Source: Rufibacter immobilis (GTDB lineage Bacteria > Bacteroidota > Bacteroidia > Cytophagales > Hymenobacteraceae). Taken from it: a stretch of DNA of 64,000 bases. The translations under genes were made by a program, and so were the position numbers. Shown piece after piece: positions 8,877 through 17,534 of this stretch; the first letter of the stretch is position 1, and each line of letters begins with the position of its first letter. The stretch spans positions 918,636-982,635 of the forward strand of contig NZ_RJJE01000017.1 in NCBI RefSeq assembly GCF_003721565.1, read 5' to 3'. Below the pieces are notes generated by a model. That model did no database searches. It was not told where the DNA came from and saw nothing but the letters and a program-made list of their open reading frames with translations.

Positions 8877-9704
8877 ATGTTGTTATTAATCAACGGCCAA
8901 CTTCTTCAGGAAAAAAAAGTTTTTCTGCACCTGAATAACCGGGCATTCCAATATGGCGATGGGTTCTTTGAAACAATTCTTCTGGAAAAAGGCCAGGTAA
9001 GGTTGTGGGCCGAGCATTGGGCTAGAATAGAGGAAGCCGCCGCAGCCTTATACTTATCCCTGCCAGCGGGACTTTCTGAGCGGGAATTACCACAACAAAT
9101 CCTGGCCCTGGCGCAGCAGAACCAATGTACAGATTTAGCGAGGGTGAAACTTAAAATATGGCGGGCTGGAGAAGGCCTTTACACCCCGCAGACAGACACC
9201 GCCGAATGGTTGCTGACGGCCCAACCAACGTCCCCCCTTACGCAAACGCCCCTGCGGGTAGGCATCTGCCGAACGGTTCACACCATTCCCTCCCGTTTTT
9301 CATTCTTCAAAGGCATTAATTCTCCGGTGTATGTTTTGGCCAGTAGGGAGAAAACGAAACGCGGATTGGATGATCTCATCCTGCTGGACCCCAAAGATAA
9401 TCTGGCCGAACTGACCTCGTCCAACCTGTTCTGGATGAAGGGGAATGTCCTGTTTACCCCTTCCCTGGAAACAGGCTGCGTTCATGGGGTCATGAGAAGA
9501 TACCTCTTTGAGTGGGCCGCAGAAAATAATTGGGAAGTGCGGGAAGGATTATTCAGGCTGGAGGAACTGCAAAAGGCCGAGGCGCTCATGGCCGGCAACG
9601 TGACCGGTCTGCGAATCATTGAATATGTAGAGGATCAAATCCTTCCTTCGGCTACAGCAGCAGCTCGGCAACTAGTAGAGCAAATCAACCTTACCTTGGT
9701 CTGA
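8877..9704 (+). CDS. Class IV aminotransferase (aminodeoxychorismate lyase-like)
   Basis: A 275-residue fold-type IV PLP enzyme. The start FQYGDGFFETILLEKGQVRLW is the family signature. The PLP lysine is expected in FFKGINS (about residue 145), followed by NLAELTSSNLFW with the conserved glutamate and GVMRRYLFEWA. Short members with FFETI and no branched-chain transaminase features are usually 4-amino-4-deoxychorismate lyase (PabC, folate synthesis). A branched-chain or D-amino-acid aminotransferase cannot be excluded. No pabA/pabB is visible here. Confidence 0.82.
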   Translation: MLLLINGQLLQEKKVFLHLNNRAFQYGDGFFETILLEKGQVRLWAEHWARIEEAAAALYLSLPAGLSERELPQQILALAQQNQCTDLARVKLKIWRAGEGLYTPQTDTAEWLLTAQPTSPLTQTPLRVGICRTVHTIPSRFSFFKGINSPVYVLASREKTKRGLDDLILLDPKDNLAELTSSNLFWMKGNVLFTPSLETGCVHGVMRRYLFEWAAENNWEVREGLFRLEELQKAEALMAGNVTGLRIIEYVEDQILPSATAAARQLVEQINLTLV

Positions 9705-9750
9705 TTTCCGTTTAGGGGCTCTTTTTCCAAAAGCGGCCCCTAAACGGAAA
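9705..9750. repeat. Family A palindrome, copy 4
   Basis: Perfect 15-bp outer arms TTTCCGTTTAGGGGC / GCCCCTAAACGGAAA. It starts directly after the aminotransferase stop codon and lies between convergent genes. Confidence 0.9.
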
Positions 9751-9757
9751 TTACTGC

Positions 9758-10957
9758 TTAATTTCTGGCCACTGTGGCGGGAGTGTTGGCCTCCCATACC
9801 CTGATGAAGTTTCCACCCAGAATCTTCTCCACATCTTTCTTCTTGTAGCCACGCTCTAGGAGCGCTTTGGTAATCAACGGATAGGTACTTACATCTTCCA
9901 AACCAATGGGGGTTGAACCGATGCCGTCATAATCAGAGCCAAGGCCAACATGGTCAATCCCCGCAATTTTCACGATGTGGTCTAAATGGTCTATCAGCAG
10001 CGAAAGCGGCGGATTGATAGAGGCCGCCTCTTCCGGATATTTTTTGTATAAAGTATTCTGCAAGGCAGATCCATTTATTCCTTTCTGCCTTAACGCTTTA
10101 ATCTCAGCATCATGTTTCTGGATGAAGTCGTTCACGCGCTTGGGATATGCTCCATCCAGGAACTCTGAGAAGAAATTGAGGTGAATCACGCCCCCGTTTT
10201 TCCCTACGGCGGCAATCTGGGCATCAGAGAGGTTTCTGGAATGCGGGCTGAATTTAGCGGCGCAGCTATGGGAAACTAAGACTGGTTTGGTGGAGGTCTG
10301 AATGGCATCCCAGAACGTCTGTTCACCTACGTGCGACAAATCTACCAGCATCCCCAGCTCATTCATACGCCGTACCACCTGCTTCCCGAAGTCATTTAAC
10401 CCTTTCTTGCCGTTGAAGCCAGTGCCTTTGGTTTCATCGGCGGCCGAGGATGCCCAGGAGGTGCTGTTGTTCCAGGTAAGGGTGAGGTAGCGTACCCCGC
10501 GGTTGTACAGGTGGTTGAGGTTGTCCAGGTTGTCTTCCATCATGTGCCCCCCTTCCACACCGGTGAGGGCGGCAATTTTCCGTGCTTTGATGGCATCCCG
10601 CATCTGCGCAGGCGTGTATACCATCTGGAGTTGATCAGGATTGCGGCGCACAATGGCTTCCAGCGTGTCAATCTGCTGGTTCGCGAAGGCAAAGGCACGG
10701 CCGGGGCCATAAGTCTCATCACAGAAAACCGCGAATACCTGCACGTCTACCCCTCCCTTTTTCATCCGGGCCAAATCGGTATGGGCTTTCCCGGTTAGAT
10801 CCCGCTCCACTGAGTGCCCCTCCATGATAACCTGTGAGATAACATCATTGTGGGTGTCTACCAGAATAGCCTTTTGGTGCAGGCTTTGGTAAGATGTAGA
10901 ACAGGAAGCAAGGAGACTGCCCGCAACAACTGCGAACAACGGTGAAGATACTTTCAT
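9758..10957 (-). CDS. Membrane dipeptidase, peptidase M19, lipoprotein
   Basis: About 399 residues from the ATG at 10957. This start is preferred over one 11 codons upstream because it gives a clean lipoprotein signal with lipobox LLASC. The M19 zinc motifs are present: LVDTHNDV near the N-terminus, then GVEGGHMMEDNLDNL, DLSHVGEQTFWD, SHSCAAKF and the C-terminal HVGLGSDYDG. Family members hydrolyse dipeptides, including those with a D-residue, at the cell surface. It is convergent with the aminotransferase gene. Confidence 0.92.
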   Translation of the reverse strand: MKVSSPLFAVVAGSLLASCSTSYQSLHQKAILVDTHNDVISQVIMEGHSVERDLTGKAHTDLARMKKGGVDVQVFAVFCDETYGPGRAFAFANQQIDTLEAIVRRNPDQLQMVYTPAQMRDAIKARKIAALTGVEGGHMMEDNLDNLNHLYNRGVRYLTLTWNNSTSWASSAADETKGTGFNGKKGLNDFGKQVVRRMNELGMLVDLSHVGEQTFWDAIQTSTKPVLVSHSCAAKFSPHSRNLSDAQIAAVGKNGGVIHLNFFSEFLDGAYPKRVNDFIQKHDAEIKALRQKGINGSALQNTLYKKYPEEAASINPPLSLLIDHLDHIVKIAGIDHVGLGSDYDGIGSTPIGLEDVSTYPLITKALLERGYKKKDVEKILGGNFIRVWEANTPATVARN

Positions 10958-11065
10958 GGGTGCAATAATAGGTTTAGTTGGGTAGCGCACCTAAGTATAG
11001 GAAAAACCACCCACTCCACCAATAATGTCTGGACATACCTTCTTCCGGCTGAACGTTAACGGGTG

Positions 11066-12268
11066 CTAAGCCTTGTATCTGCCCGCAATGTTTTCAAGGT
11101 ATTTCTGACCAGAGCCGGTATTGAGCAGCAAAATCTTTTCTTCAGGCTTCAGCCAGCATTGGCGGAGTAATTTTCGGGCGCCCATCCAGACTGCGGCTCC
11201 TTCGGGGGCCACAAACAGGCCTTCCTTCTGCCCTAGTTCCCGCACGCCTTCCACCATCTCTTCCTCTGTGATGGCAATGGCAGTCCCTTCAGACTCCTGC
11301 AACACCTGTAACATAAGCGGTTCGCCTAGCGGACGAGGCACCGCCAGACCATTCGCCAGGGTGGGTAAGCCATTGTATTGCTGCGCATTTTCCTGGAGGC
11401 CCAGAAAGGTGTCTACCAGCGGTCTACAATTCTGGGCTTGTACAGCTACCATACGCGGCAGACGCACCTCCTGCGTTAGCCAGCCCAGCGCCCGCATTTC
11501 CTGAAACGCCTTCCAGATACCAATGAGACCGGTACCGCCCCCCGCCGGATACAAAATCACGTCCGGAAGCTCCCATTGCAACTGTTCGGCAATTTCATAG
11601 CCCATGGTTTTCTTTCCTTCCAACCGATAAGGTTCCTTGAGCGTGGAGACATCCAGCAACTGTCCGTCTTGGTTCATACTCCTGACCTTGGCGGCGCAGT
11701 CATGGATGAGCCCGTCCAGCAAGTGTACTTCGGCGCCGTACCAATAACATTCTTCCTTAAAGGCTTCAGGCGTGTGCCGGGGCATCACTACTACTGCCGG
11801 TAAATTGGCTTTTGCGCAATATGCCGCCATGGCTACGCCGGCGTTTCCTGCTGTGGGAATTATGCAGCCTTCGGCCCCAAGTTCCAGTGCTTTAGAGATA
11901 GCCATACTCAGCCCGCGGGCTTTAAAGGAGCCGGTGGGGTTCTGGCCTTCATCTTTCAGGAGCACATGCTCAAAGCCGTAAGCATTAGCCAGATTCTTCA
12001 CTTCTATGATTGGGGTGAATCCTTCGCCCAGAGAAACCTTGAACTTGCCTTCCAGTACAGGTAATACTTCTGCGTAGCGCCACATGGTGCCTTCACGCCC
12101 CGTCAGTACAGATTTAGGCATCGCTTTTGGCAAGTCATACTGTGCCAGAAGAGGCATCTGGCAGCAGACAGACACACGCTGCATTACCTCATGTGAGGCT
12201 TGGCTCCCGCACCTGGAGCAGGTTAAACCGGCAATTCTACTGGTACTGGTAAGATCAGTTGTTGTCAT
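11066..12268 (-). CDS. thrC: Threonine synthase
   Basis: A 400-residue PLP enzyme of fold type II. The N-terminus has a small zinc-ribbon-like segment (TCSRCGSQ ... CCQMP), then SLGEGFTPIIEVKNLA. The PLP lysine is in NPTGSFKARGLSMA, and IPTAGNAGVAMAAYCAK and LYPAGGGTGLIGIW complete the cofactor site. It converts O-phosphohomoserine to threonine. No thrA or thrB is adjacent, so a related PLP lyase with the same fold remains possible. A LysR gene lies 68 bp upstream on the same strand and could control it. Confidence 0.82.
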   Translation of the reverse strand: MTTTDLTSTSRIAGLTCSRCGSQASHEVMQRVSVCCQMPLLAQYDLPKAMPKSVLTGREGTMWRYAEVLPVLEGKFKVSLGEGFTPIIEVKNLANAYGFEHVLLKDEGQNPTGSFKARGLSMAISKALELGAEGCIIPTAGNAGVAMAAYCAKANLPAVVVMPRHTPEAFKEECYWYGAEVHLLDGLIHDCAAKVRSMNQDGQLLDVSTLKEPYRLEGKKTMGYEIAEQLQWELPDVILYPAGGGTGLIGIWKAFQEMRALGWLTQEVRLPRMVAVQAQNCRPLVDTFLGLQENAQQYNGLPTLANGLAVPRPLGEPLMLQVLQESEGTAIAITEEEMVEGVRELGQKEGLFVAPEGAAVWMGARKLLRQCWLKPEEKILLLNTGSGQKYLENIAGRYKA

Positions 12269-12336
12269 AGCCTTATGGTGTTGCCCTGCAAGTAGGACAT
12301 TGGTTATGACCTGATCAAATAGCGATTCGGGATAGC

Positions 12337-13242
12337 CTATTCCGTTTTGGAATATTGGCGCTTCATGAATTGAATGAAGTTTTTATAAGGCAGGTTATTT
12401 TCGGTACCTTTCCGTTGGATGAAGTTAAAGGTTCTGAATACTTCAAAGTCCTTGATCTTCACTTCCATCAACTCTCCGGAAGCCAGCTCATTTACCACTG
12501 CCTGTCTGGGCAAAAAGGCCATGCAGGTGTCTACCCGTACAAAGTTTTTGAGCGCCTCGGTACCGCCCAAACGTACCCGTACATTCAGGTGCGATAGCTT
12601 TACCCCGTGTTGCGCCAGCGCCTCCTCCAGTACTGCCAAGGTCCCGGAACCGGTTTCCCTGAGCGCGAGCGGAACCTGAAATAAGTCCTTCACTTCCAGT
12701 TCATGGCTGGTAAGCGGATTTCTGCGGGAGCAGACGGCAATCACTTCATCGGTGAGAAAAGGCGTATAGGTTACCTGACTTATTTTATTGATGCCTTCAA
12801 TAATGCCCAAGTCAATGTCGTGGTCCAGCAAAGCTTTGAGAATGTTCTCGCTGTTCCGGTTTTTGAGGCTCAGGACCACCTGCGGGTTTTGCTGAAGGTA
12901 TGCCGACAGCACCGGCGGTAGTACATACAGGGAGATGGTAGTGCTGGCTCCCAAGACCAGCGAAAACTGTGGCTGGTATCCATGGTTCATCAGGCGCAGT
13001 TCCTCATGCAGGTCGTTCTGGATGTGCTGAACCGCCTCCAGTTTCTGGAAAAGCAGTTTACCAGCCGGCGTGAGGCTCACGCTGTTACCATGTCTTTCAA
13101 ACAGTCCGGTTTTATAATGATCTTCCAGCGCCTTGATCTGTTTACTGATAGCTGACTGGCTGATGTAGAGTAATTGGCTGGCTTTGGTGAAGCTCAACTG
13201 CCTTGCCACCTCATAGAAGAGAATATGTCTGTGTGAGATCAT
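12337..13242 (-). CDS. LysR-family transcriptional regulator
   Basis: A 301-residue LysR protein. The N-terminal winged HTH is typical (FYEVARQLSFTKASQLLYIS ... SAISKQIKALE ... LFERHGNSVSLTPAGKLLF), followed by a two-lobe effector domain (SLVLGASTTISLYVLPPVL onwards). It lies between a cupin gene and thrC on the same strand. LysR proteins often regulate adjacent genes, but no operator can be assigned here. Confidence 0.92.
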   Translation of the reverse strand: MISHRHILFYEVARQLSFTKASQLLYISQSAISKQIKALEDHYKTGLFERHGNSVSLTPAGKLLFQKLEAVQHIQNDLHEELRLMNHGYQPQFSLVLGASTTISLYVLPPVLSAYLQQNPQVVLSLKNRNSENILKALLDHDIDLGIIEGINKISQVTYTPFLTDEVIAVCSRRNPLTSHELEVKDLFQVPLALRETGSGTLAVLEEALAQHGVKLSHLNVRVRLGGTEALKNFVRVDTCMAFLPRQAVVNELASGELMEVKIKDFEVFRTFNFIQRKGTENNLPYKNFIQFMKRQYSKTE

Positions 13243-13277
13243 ATAGGGGTATCAACGGGGAAGGGCATTCCAAGGCC

Positions 13278-13637
13278 TCAGATTTTGTGCAGAGTAGAAC
13301 GGGTCAATTGACTTGTAACATTTCCGGTATTCACGGTGGAGGCGGGCTCAAACAGGAGAACACTCACCTCCTCATCGGCCACAGGCCGATGCTCCACTCC
13401 TCTGGGTACGATCAGAAATTCGCCGGCCTGCAGATCTACGGTTTTATCCCTGAACTCCATCTTGAATTTTCCTTCCACCACCAGAAACAGTTCATCTTCC
13501 TGTTCATGCTGATGCCACACAAATTGGCCTTTGAATTTTGCCAGCTTCACGTGCTGCCCATTGAGTTCGCCTACAATTCTGGGGTTCCAGTGGTCTGAGA
13601 AGAGGGCTAGCTTCTCCTGCAAGGTTACTTTCTCCAT
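13278..13637 (-). CDS. Small cupin-domain protein
   Basis: A 119-residue single cupin barrel. Motif 1 is WHQHEQEDELFLVVEGKF and motif 2 is LQAGEFLIVPRGVEHRP, giving the expected His/His/Glu and His metal ligands. Proteins of this size serve as isomerases, dioxygenases or sensors, and the substrate cannot be read from sequence. It is 35 bp upstream of the LysR gene on the same strand, so the two may form a transcript. Confidence 0.88.
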   Translation of the reverse strand: MEKVTLQEKLALFSDHWNPRIVGELNGQHVKLAKFKGQFVWHQHEQEDELFLVVEGKFKMEFRDKTVDLQAGEFLIVPRGVEHRPVADEEVSVLLFEPASTVNTGNVTSQLTRSTLHKI

Positions 13638-13781
13638 GGTGTGGGTTTTAATTTTGTCCTCAAGTGAAGGTACAGGATAGTCCCCATTTTTCAGCCATCA
13701 GCGGTCAAGAACTTCTTTCAAGAGCTGCCTATCCCGTTGGGGAGTTAGCCAAGCTTTCCGCAACTGCCGCAGCTGAACATG

Positions 13782-13819
13782 CCGTTTAGCGCCTCTTTTT
13801 CCGAAATAAGCCCTAAAAC
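13782..13819. repeat. Family A palindrome, copy 5 (degenerate)
   Basis: Left arm CCGTTTAGCGCCTCTTTTTCC, right arm shortened to AAGCCCTAAAAC. Confidence 0.6.
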
Positions 13820-13849
13820 AGCTGCCTGCCCTAGCTCCCCTGAAAGCAA

Positions 13850-13876
13850 AAAGCCTCTCTGTACCAGAGAGGCTTT
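13850..13876 (-). terminator. Rho-independent terminator
   Basis: An 11-bp stem AAAGCCTCTCT / AGAGAGGCTTT with a 5-nt loop. On the minus strand it is followed by TTTTTGC, so it ends the small membrane protein gene that stops at 13913. Confidence 0.8.
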
Positions 13877-13912
13877 GCCTAATCTTTATACTTATTACTA
13901 CTGGAGCTCTAC

Positions 13913-14254
13913 CTATAGAGAAGCAGGTTTGCCGGTAACAGCGCTGCCTTCTTTCAGTTTCCGTTTCTTTTTCATCTGGTCGGCCAGCACGTATACATCA
14001 CCGTATTCCTGGGAGAATTTCTCGGCGTCATATAAGATGGTGTCAATCTTGGAAACACTCTGCTGGTTCTCCTCTTTCTGAGTACCCATGATCTTATCCC
14101 AGAAAATGGTAATCATAGAAAGGAAGCAACCCACTGCCAAGTAGGCCAATACCCGCATAGCGGCTATGTCACTGTCATTGGAGGTAAACGCTATCACAAA
14201 GGTGCCAGCGAAGAAGGCAATGGCAATTACGGATGATAACTGTTCTCTTTTCAT
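13913..14254 (-). CDS. Small membrane protein of unknown function
   Basis: A 113-residue protein with two predicted membrane segments (SVIAIAFFAGTFVIAF and MRVLAYLAVGCFLSMITIF) separated by a short acidic loop, then a charged, Lys-rich cytosolic C-terminal half. I do not recognise a family. It is a stand-alone gene with its own terminator, divergent from pncB. Confidence 0.7.
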   Translation of the reverse strand: MKREQLSSVIAIAFFAGTFVIAFTSNDSDIAAMRVLAYLAVGCFLSMITIFWDKIMGTQKEENQQSVSKIDTILYDAEKFSQEYGDVYVLADQMKKKRKLKEGSAVTGKPASL

Positions 14255-14600
14255 GGTTCCTAATGTTTATTGTTCCTGATTCTTTAAGACTTCGGATAAC
14301 GCTTACTGTTATAAATACGCTTATCTGTCAGGAAAGTTACTAAAAATTCTTATACTATTACTAAAACTGATAATAATTTTGAATAAAAATCGTTTTAAAT
14401 AGCCTTATTATAATATAGCAGGTTTTTAATAAATTCGATTCCAAGCCGCTGAGGCGGTTTCTATATACGCACTTGGGCTTGAGGTTCCTTGTATTGTTGT
14501 GCTCAAGTGAGAAAAAGACGTGAATATTTCTGGTTCGTTAGAAGATAGTTGCGTAGATAGCGGTAAAAATTACCCAATAACCTAGCAATAGACCACTCTC
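14255..14600. other. AT-rich divergent promoter region
   Basis: 346 bp between the small membrane protein gene and pncB. It is AT-rich with runs of A and T and a short GC hairpin (CCGC-TGA-GGCGG near 14446-14457). No gene, RNA or clear consensus promoter can be assigned. Confidence 0.5.
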
Positions 14601-16082
14601 ATGAATCTTACGCAGCGTTACCAGCTCTCTCTGGCCTTGCTCACCGACATGTACCAACTCACCATGGCCCAGGGCTACTGGAAAAAAGGAATGGCGGAGC
14701 AGGAAGCGGTGTTTCACCTGTACTTCCGGAAAAACCCTTTCAAAGGCGGCTATACTGTTAGTGCCGGACTGGCCGATGCCATTGATCTGCTCCGGCACTT
14801 CCAGTTTACTGCAACAGATCTGGACTACCTCCGCAGCCTCACCGGCAGCCAGGGACAGCCACTATTTGAGGAAGAATTTCTGGAGCACCTGCGCAAGCTC
14901 ACGTTCAGTTGTGACGTAGATGCCATTCCCGAGGGAACGGTAGTTTTCCCAGACGAGCCGCTGTTGCGCATCAAAGGCCCCATGTTACAGTGTCAGCTTC
15001 TGGAAACACCTTTACTTACCATTCTCAATTTCCAGACATTAATTGCCACCAAAGCCGCCCGCGTGGTAGATGCCGCCCAGGGCGATAACGTGCTGGAGTT
15101 TGGCATGCGCCGCGCCCAGGGACCGGACGGAGCTTTGTCGGCGGCCAGGGCGGCGTTTATAGGAGGGGTGGGCGCTACGTCTAACCTGCTGGCCGGCCAG
15201 TTGTTCAACATCCCGGTGAAGGGAACCCACGCGCACAGCTGGGTGATGTCGTTTGACGAAGAACAGGAAGCGTTCAGGGCGTACGCCGATGTGTTTCCCC
15301 ATGACTCCGTGTTCCTGGTAGACACTTACAACACGCTGGAGGGAATTAGAAAGGCCATTGACGTAGCTCAGAAAATGCGGGAGAACGGGCAGGAACTGAA
15401 AGGCATCCGGCTAGATTCCGGCGATTTAGCCTACCTCAGCATTGAAGGCCGGAAAATGCTGGATGAAGCGGGCTTCCCCGAAGTTTCTATTTTAGCCAGC
15501 AACGACCTGGACGAGCACCTCATCCAAAGCCTGAAACTGCAGGGCGCGAAGATTGACACCTGGGGCATCGGGACCAAAATGGTCACTGCCTATGACCAAC
15601 CGGCGCTGGGCGGTGTTTACAAACTGGCCGCTTTCCGGCAATCTGGCGGCGAGTGGGAATACAAGCTGAAGCTTTCTGAGCAATTGATCAAGGTGTCTAC
15701 GCCCGGCATCCTGCAGGTGCGCCGCTTTTACAAAGGCAACACCATTGTAGGTGACATGATTTACTCTGAGCCTTTGCAGATCAACGCCAGCGCCACCATG
15801 GTGCACCCCAATGACCCTACCCAACGCAAAAGCTTCTCTCAGGACTGCACCCACGAAGATCTGTTGGTGCCCATCTTCCGGACCGGAGAAGCCGTGTACT
15901 CCTCCCCTGACTTACCCGAGATCCAGAAGCGCACCAAGCAACAGCTCAGCCTACTGCACGAAACCTACCGCCGCTTCCTGAACCCCCACATCTACAAAGT
16001 AGGCCTGGAGGAACAATTGCACGAACTGAAAATGAACCTGGTGATTGAGCTGAGGAAAGGCGCGCAGAACGCGAAGGAATAA
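14601..16082 (+). CDS. pncB: Nicotinate phosphoribosyltransferase
   Basis: A 493-residue NAPRTase, the enzyme that joins nicotinate and PRPP in the Preiss-Handler route to NAD. It starts LALLTDMYQLTMAQGYWKKG and carries EFGMRRAQGPDGALSAARAA and PVKGTHAHSWVMSF with the catalytic histidine. IRLDSGDLAYLS and the substrate loop GIGTKMVTAYDQPALGGVYK follow. Full length. It converges on pncA, which makes its substrate. Confidence 0.96.
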   Translation: MNLTQRYQLSLALLTDMYQLTMAQGYWKKGMAEQEAVFHLYFRKNPFKGGYTVSAGLADAIDLLRHFQFTATDLDYLRSLTGSQGQPLFEEEFLEHLRKLTFSCDVDAIPEGTVVFPDEPLLRIKGPMLQCQLLETPLLTILNFQTLIATKAARVVDAAQGDNVLEFGMRRAQGPDGALSAARAAFIGGVGATSNLLAGQLFNIPVKGTHAHSWVMSFDEEQEAFRAYADVFPHDSVFLVDTYNTLEGIRKAIDVAQKMRENGQELKGIRLDSGDLAYLSIEGRKMLDEAGFPEVSILASNDLDEHLIQSLKLQGAKIDTWGIGTKMVTAYDQPALGGVYKLAAFRQSGGEWEYKLKLSEQLIKVSTPGILQVRRFYKGNTIVGDMIYSEPLQINASATMVHPNDPTQRKSFSQDCTHEDLLVPIFRTGEAVYSSPDLPEIQKRTKQQLSLLHETYRRFLNPHIYKVGLEEQLHELKMNLVIELRKGAQNAKE

Positions 16083-16091
16083 AGTAGTGGG

Positions 16092-16131
16092 CGTTTAGGG
16101 GCTGTTTTTGGAAAAAGAGCCCCTAAACGCA
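16092..16131. repeat. Family A palindrome, copy 6
   Basis: Near-perfect arms GCGTTTAGGGGCT and AGCCCCTAAACGC, between the convergent pncB and pncA stops. It is the only plausible terminator structure for either gene, although it lacks a T-tract. Confidence 0.9.
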
Positions 16132-16139
16132 ACAGGTAA

Positions 16140-16751
16140 TTATTTCAGGAGATCCTGGCTTTGGACAAAGTGCCCGCCTTTGGCTAAGAGATCAGCTTTG
16201 GCTTTGGCGAAACCTTCCTGGTCTATGGCACGGGTGGCATCTTCTATGTAGTAAACCGCAAAACCTTCCTGCAAGGCATCTAAGGCCGTAAAATACACGC
16301 AGAAATCGGCGGCCAGGCCTAACAGGTATACTTCTGTGATGCCTCTGCCCCGCAGGTATTCGGCCAGGGCCGTAGACTTGAGGTGCCCGTTGTCATAGAA
16401 TCCGCTGTAGGAATCTATCTTAGGGTTGGTGCCTTTCCGGAAGATGGCTTCTACCTGGTGCATCGCTAGAGCGGCGGAAAACTCGGCCCCAGCCGTCCCC
16501 TGCACGCAATGGTCTGGCCAGAGGACCTGATCCAGGCCGTGCAGCTGCGTCACCTCAAAAACCTTCTTGCCGGCATGCTGAGAGGCAAAGCTTTTATGGT
16601 TAGCCGGGTGCCAGTCCTGGGTTGCCACCACCAGATCAAACTGCGGTTGCAGCGCATTGGCCAGTGGGATAACCGCATCGCCCTGCGGCACCGCCAAAGC
16701 ACCGCCCGGAAGAAAATCGTTCTGTAGGTCTATCAGAAGAAGAGCTTTCAT
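16140..16751 (-). CDS. pncA: Nicotinamidase
   Basis: A 203-residue cysteine hydrolase that deamidates nicotinamide to nicotinate. The triad is visible as Asp8 (LIDLQNDF), Lys106 (FRKGTNP) and Cys151 (AADFCVYF). The metal ligands are Asp46, His48 and His81 (QDWHPANH, WPDHCV). It is convergent with pncB, so the window encodes two consecutive steps of NAD salvage. Confidence 0.96.
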   Translation of the reverse strand: MKALLLIDLQNDFLPGGALAVPQGDAVIPLANALQPQFDLVVATQDWHPANHKSFASQHAGKKVFEVTQLHGLDQVLWPDHCVQGTAGAEFSAALAMHQVEAIFRKGTNPKIDSYSGFYDNGHLKSTALAEYLRGRGITEVYLLGLAADFCVYFTALDALQEGFAVYYIEDATRAIDQEGFAKAKADLLAKGGHFVQSQDLLK

Positions 16752-16853
16752 AGCTGTAGTGGGTAAATCTGCTAGGTTCTGAATGCGTTAACGGGAAAAG
16801 GAATAGCTGGAGTTACCCTTCATGGTTTTCCTGACGGAAAAAAGGAGTGTATT

Positions 16854-17474
16854 CTACAATTTGCCGCTGTTCACCATGGCCCTGAGCTCCGGCAGCAGTT
16901 GGTACAGGTCTTCGCCGGGACAAGCGGTGGTGGCATTGTCTTTGTGCCCCGAAATATTGTCGCCGGAGATCTTCCAGCGTTTGGCAACCGCCAGCATGAG
17001 AGTTTTCAGGCTTTTGAGCTGCGCCTCGGTCACTTTCTCATTGTTGAAATTGCCCTCCAACACAATCAAAACGTGGCCCGAAGGATCATAAGGGGTGTTA
17101 GAGTCGCCCACATACTGCAACTGCCGACCTTCGCCAATGATACCGTCCACTGAAATGTAGAAATGGTAGGGCACATCGGCCCAGGGTTCTTTGATCCGAC
17201 CATCGGAAAGAGGGCTGCGCTCCACTGAAAACTTCTGCAGGGCCTTGAGCTTCTGTTCCAGGGTGCGGCTGGCGTTTTGTTTGGTAGCAGTGTGGTGGAT
17301 GGTGATTTTCTGCGGCACGTGCGTCTTCATGGGCAGTACAGGTTCCAAAGCTTCCCACTGGGCACGGGTTACCACAGGAACACCTTTGGGAATGGTAACA
17401 GTTTTGGCAGAACGGCAGGCGCCCAGGAGCAGCAACAGCGACAGGAAGCAGAGCGATTTTGTAGGTTTAAACAT
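16854..17474 (-). CDS. N-acetylmuramoyl-L-alanine amidase (Amidase_2/PGRP) lipoprotein
   Basis: About 206 residues from the ATG at 17474, chosen because the lipoprotein signal (LLLLLGACRS) then begins at the N-terminus; a start six codons upstream is possible. The zinc amidase fold is shown by KITIHHTATKQN (first His), GHVLIVLEGNFN, and SGHKDNATTACPG (second His and the Cys). It probably cleaves the stem peptide from muramic acid in the periplasm. It follows proA on the same strand by about 60 bp. Confidence 0.88.
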   Translation of the reverse strand: MFKPTKSLCFLSLLLLLGACRSAKTVTIPKGVPVVTRAQWEALEPVLPMKTHVPQKITIHHTATKQNASRTLEQKLKALQKFSVERSPLSDGRIKEPWADVPYHFYISVDGIIGEGRQLQYVGDSNTPYDPSGHVLIVLEGNFNNEKVTEAQLKSLKTLMLAVAKRWKISGDNISGHKDNATTACPGEDLYQLLPELRAMVNSGKL

Positions 17475-17534
17475 GGTTGGTGAAATGGTCAAGGTCTGTA
17501 AAAGTAGGCGAAAAAGCCGAAAGCAGTTGAAACG

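Noticed and set aside
14446-14457. CCGC-TGA-GGCGG hairpin upstream of pncB
   Set aside because: Very short, no T-tract, and located between divergent promoters, so no defined role can be assigned.
16092-16131. Family A palindromes read as ordinary rho-independent terminators
   Set aside because: No T-tract follows the stem, several copies lie in divergent or mid-operon gaps, and true terminators are often present next to them (23445-23493, 58705-58740, 37051-37080).
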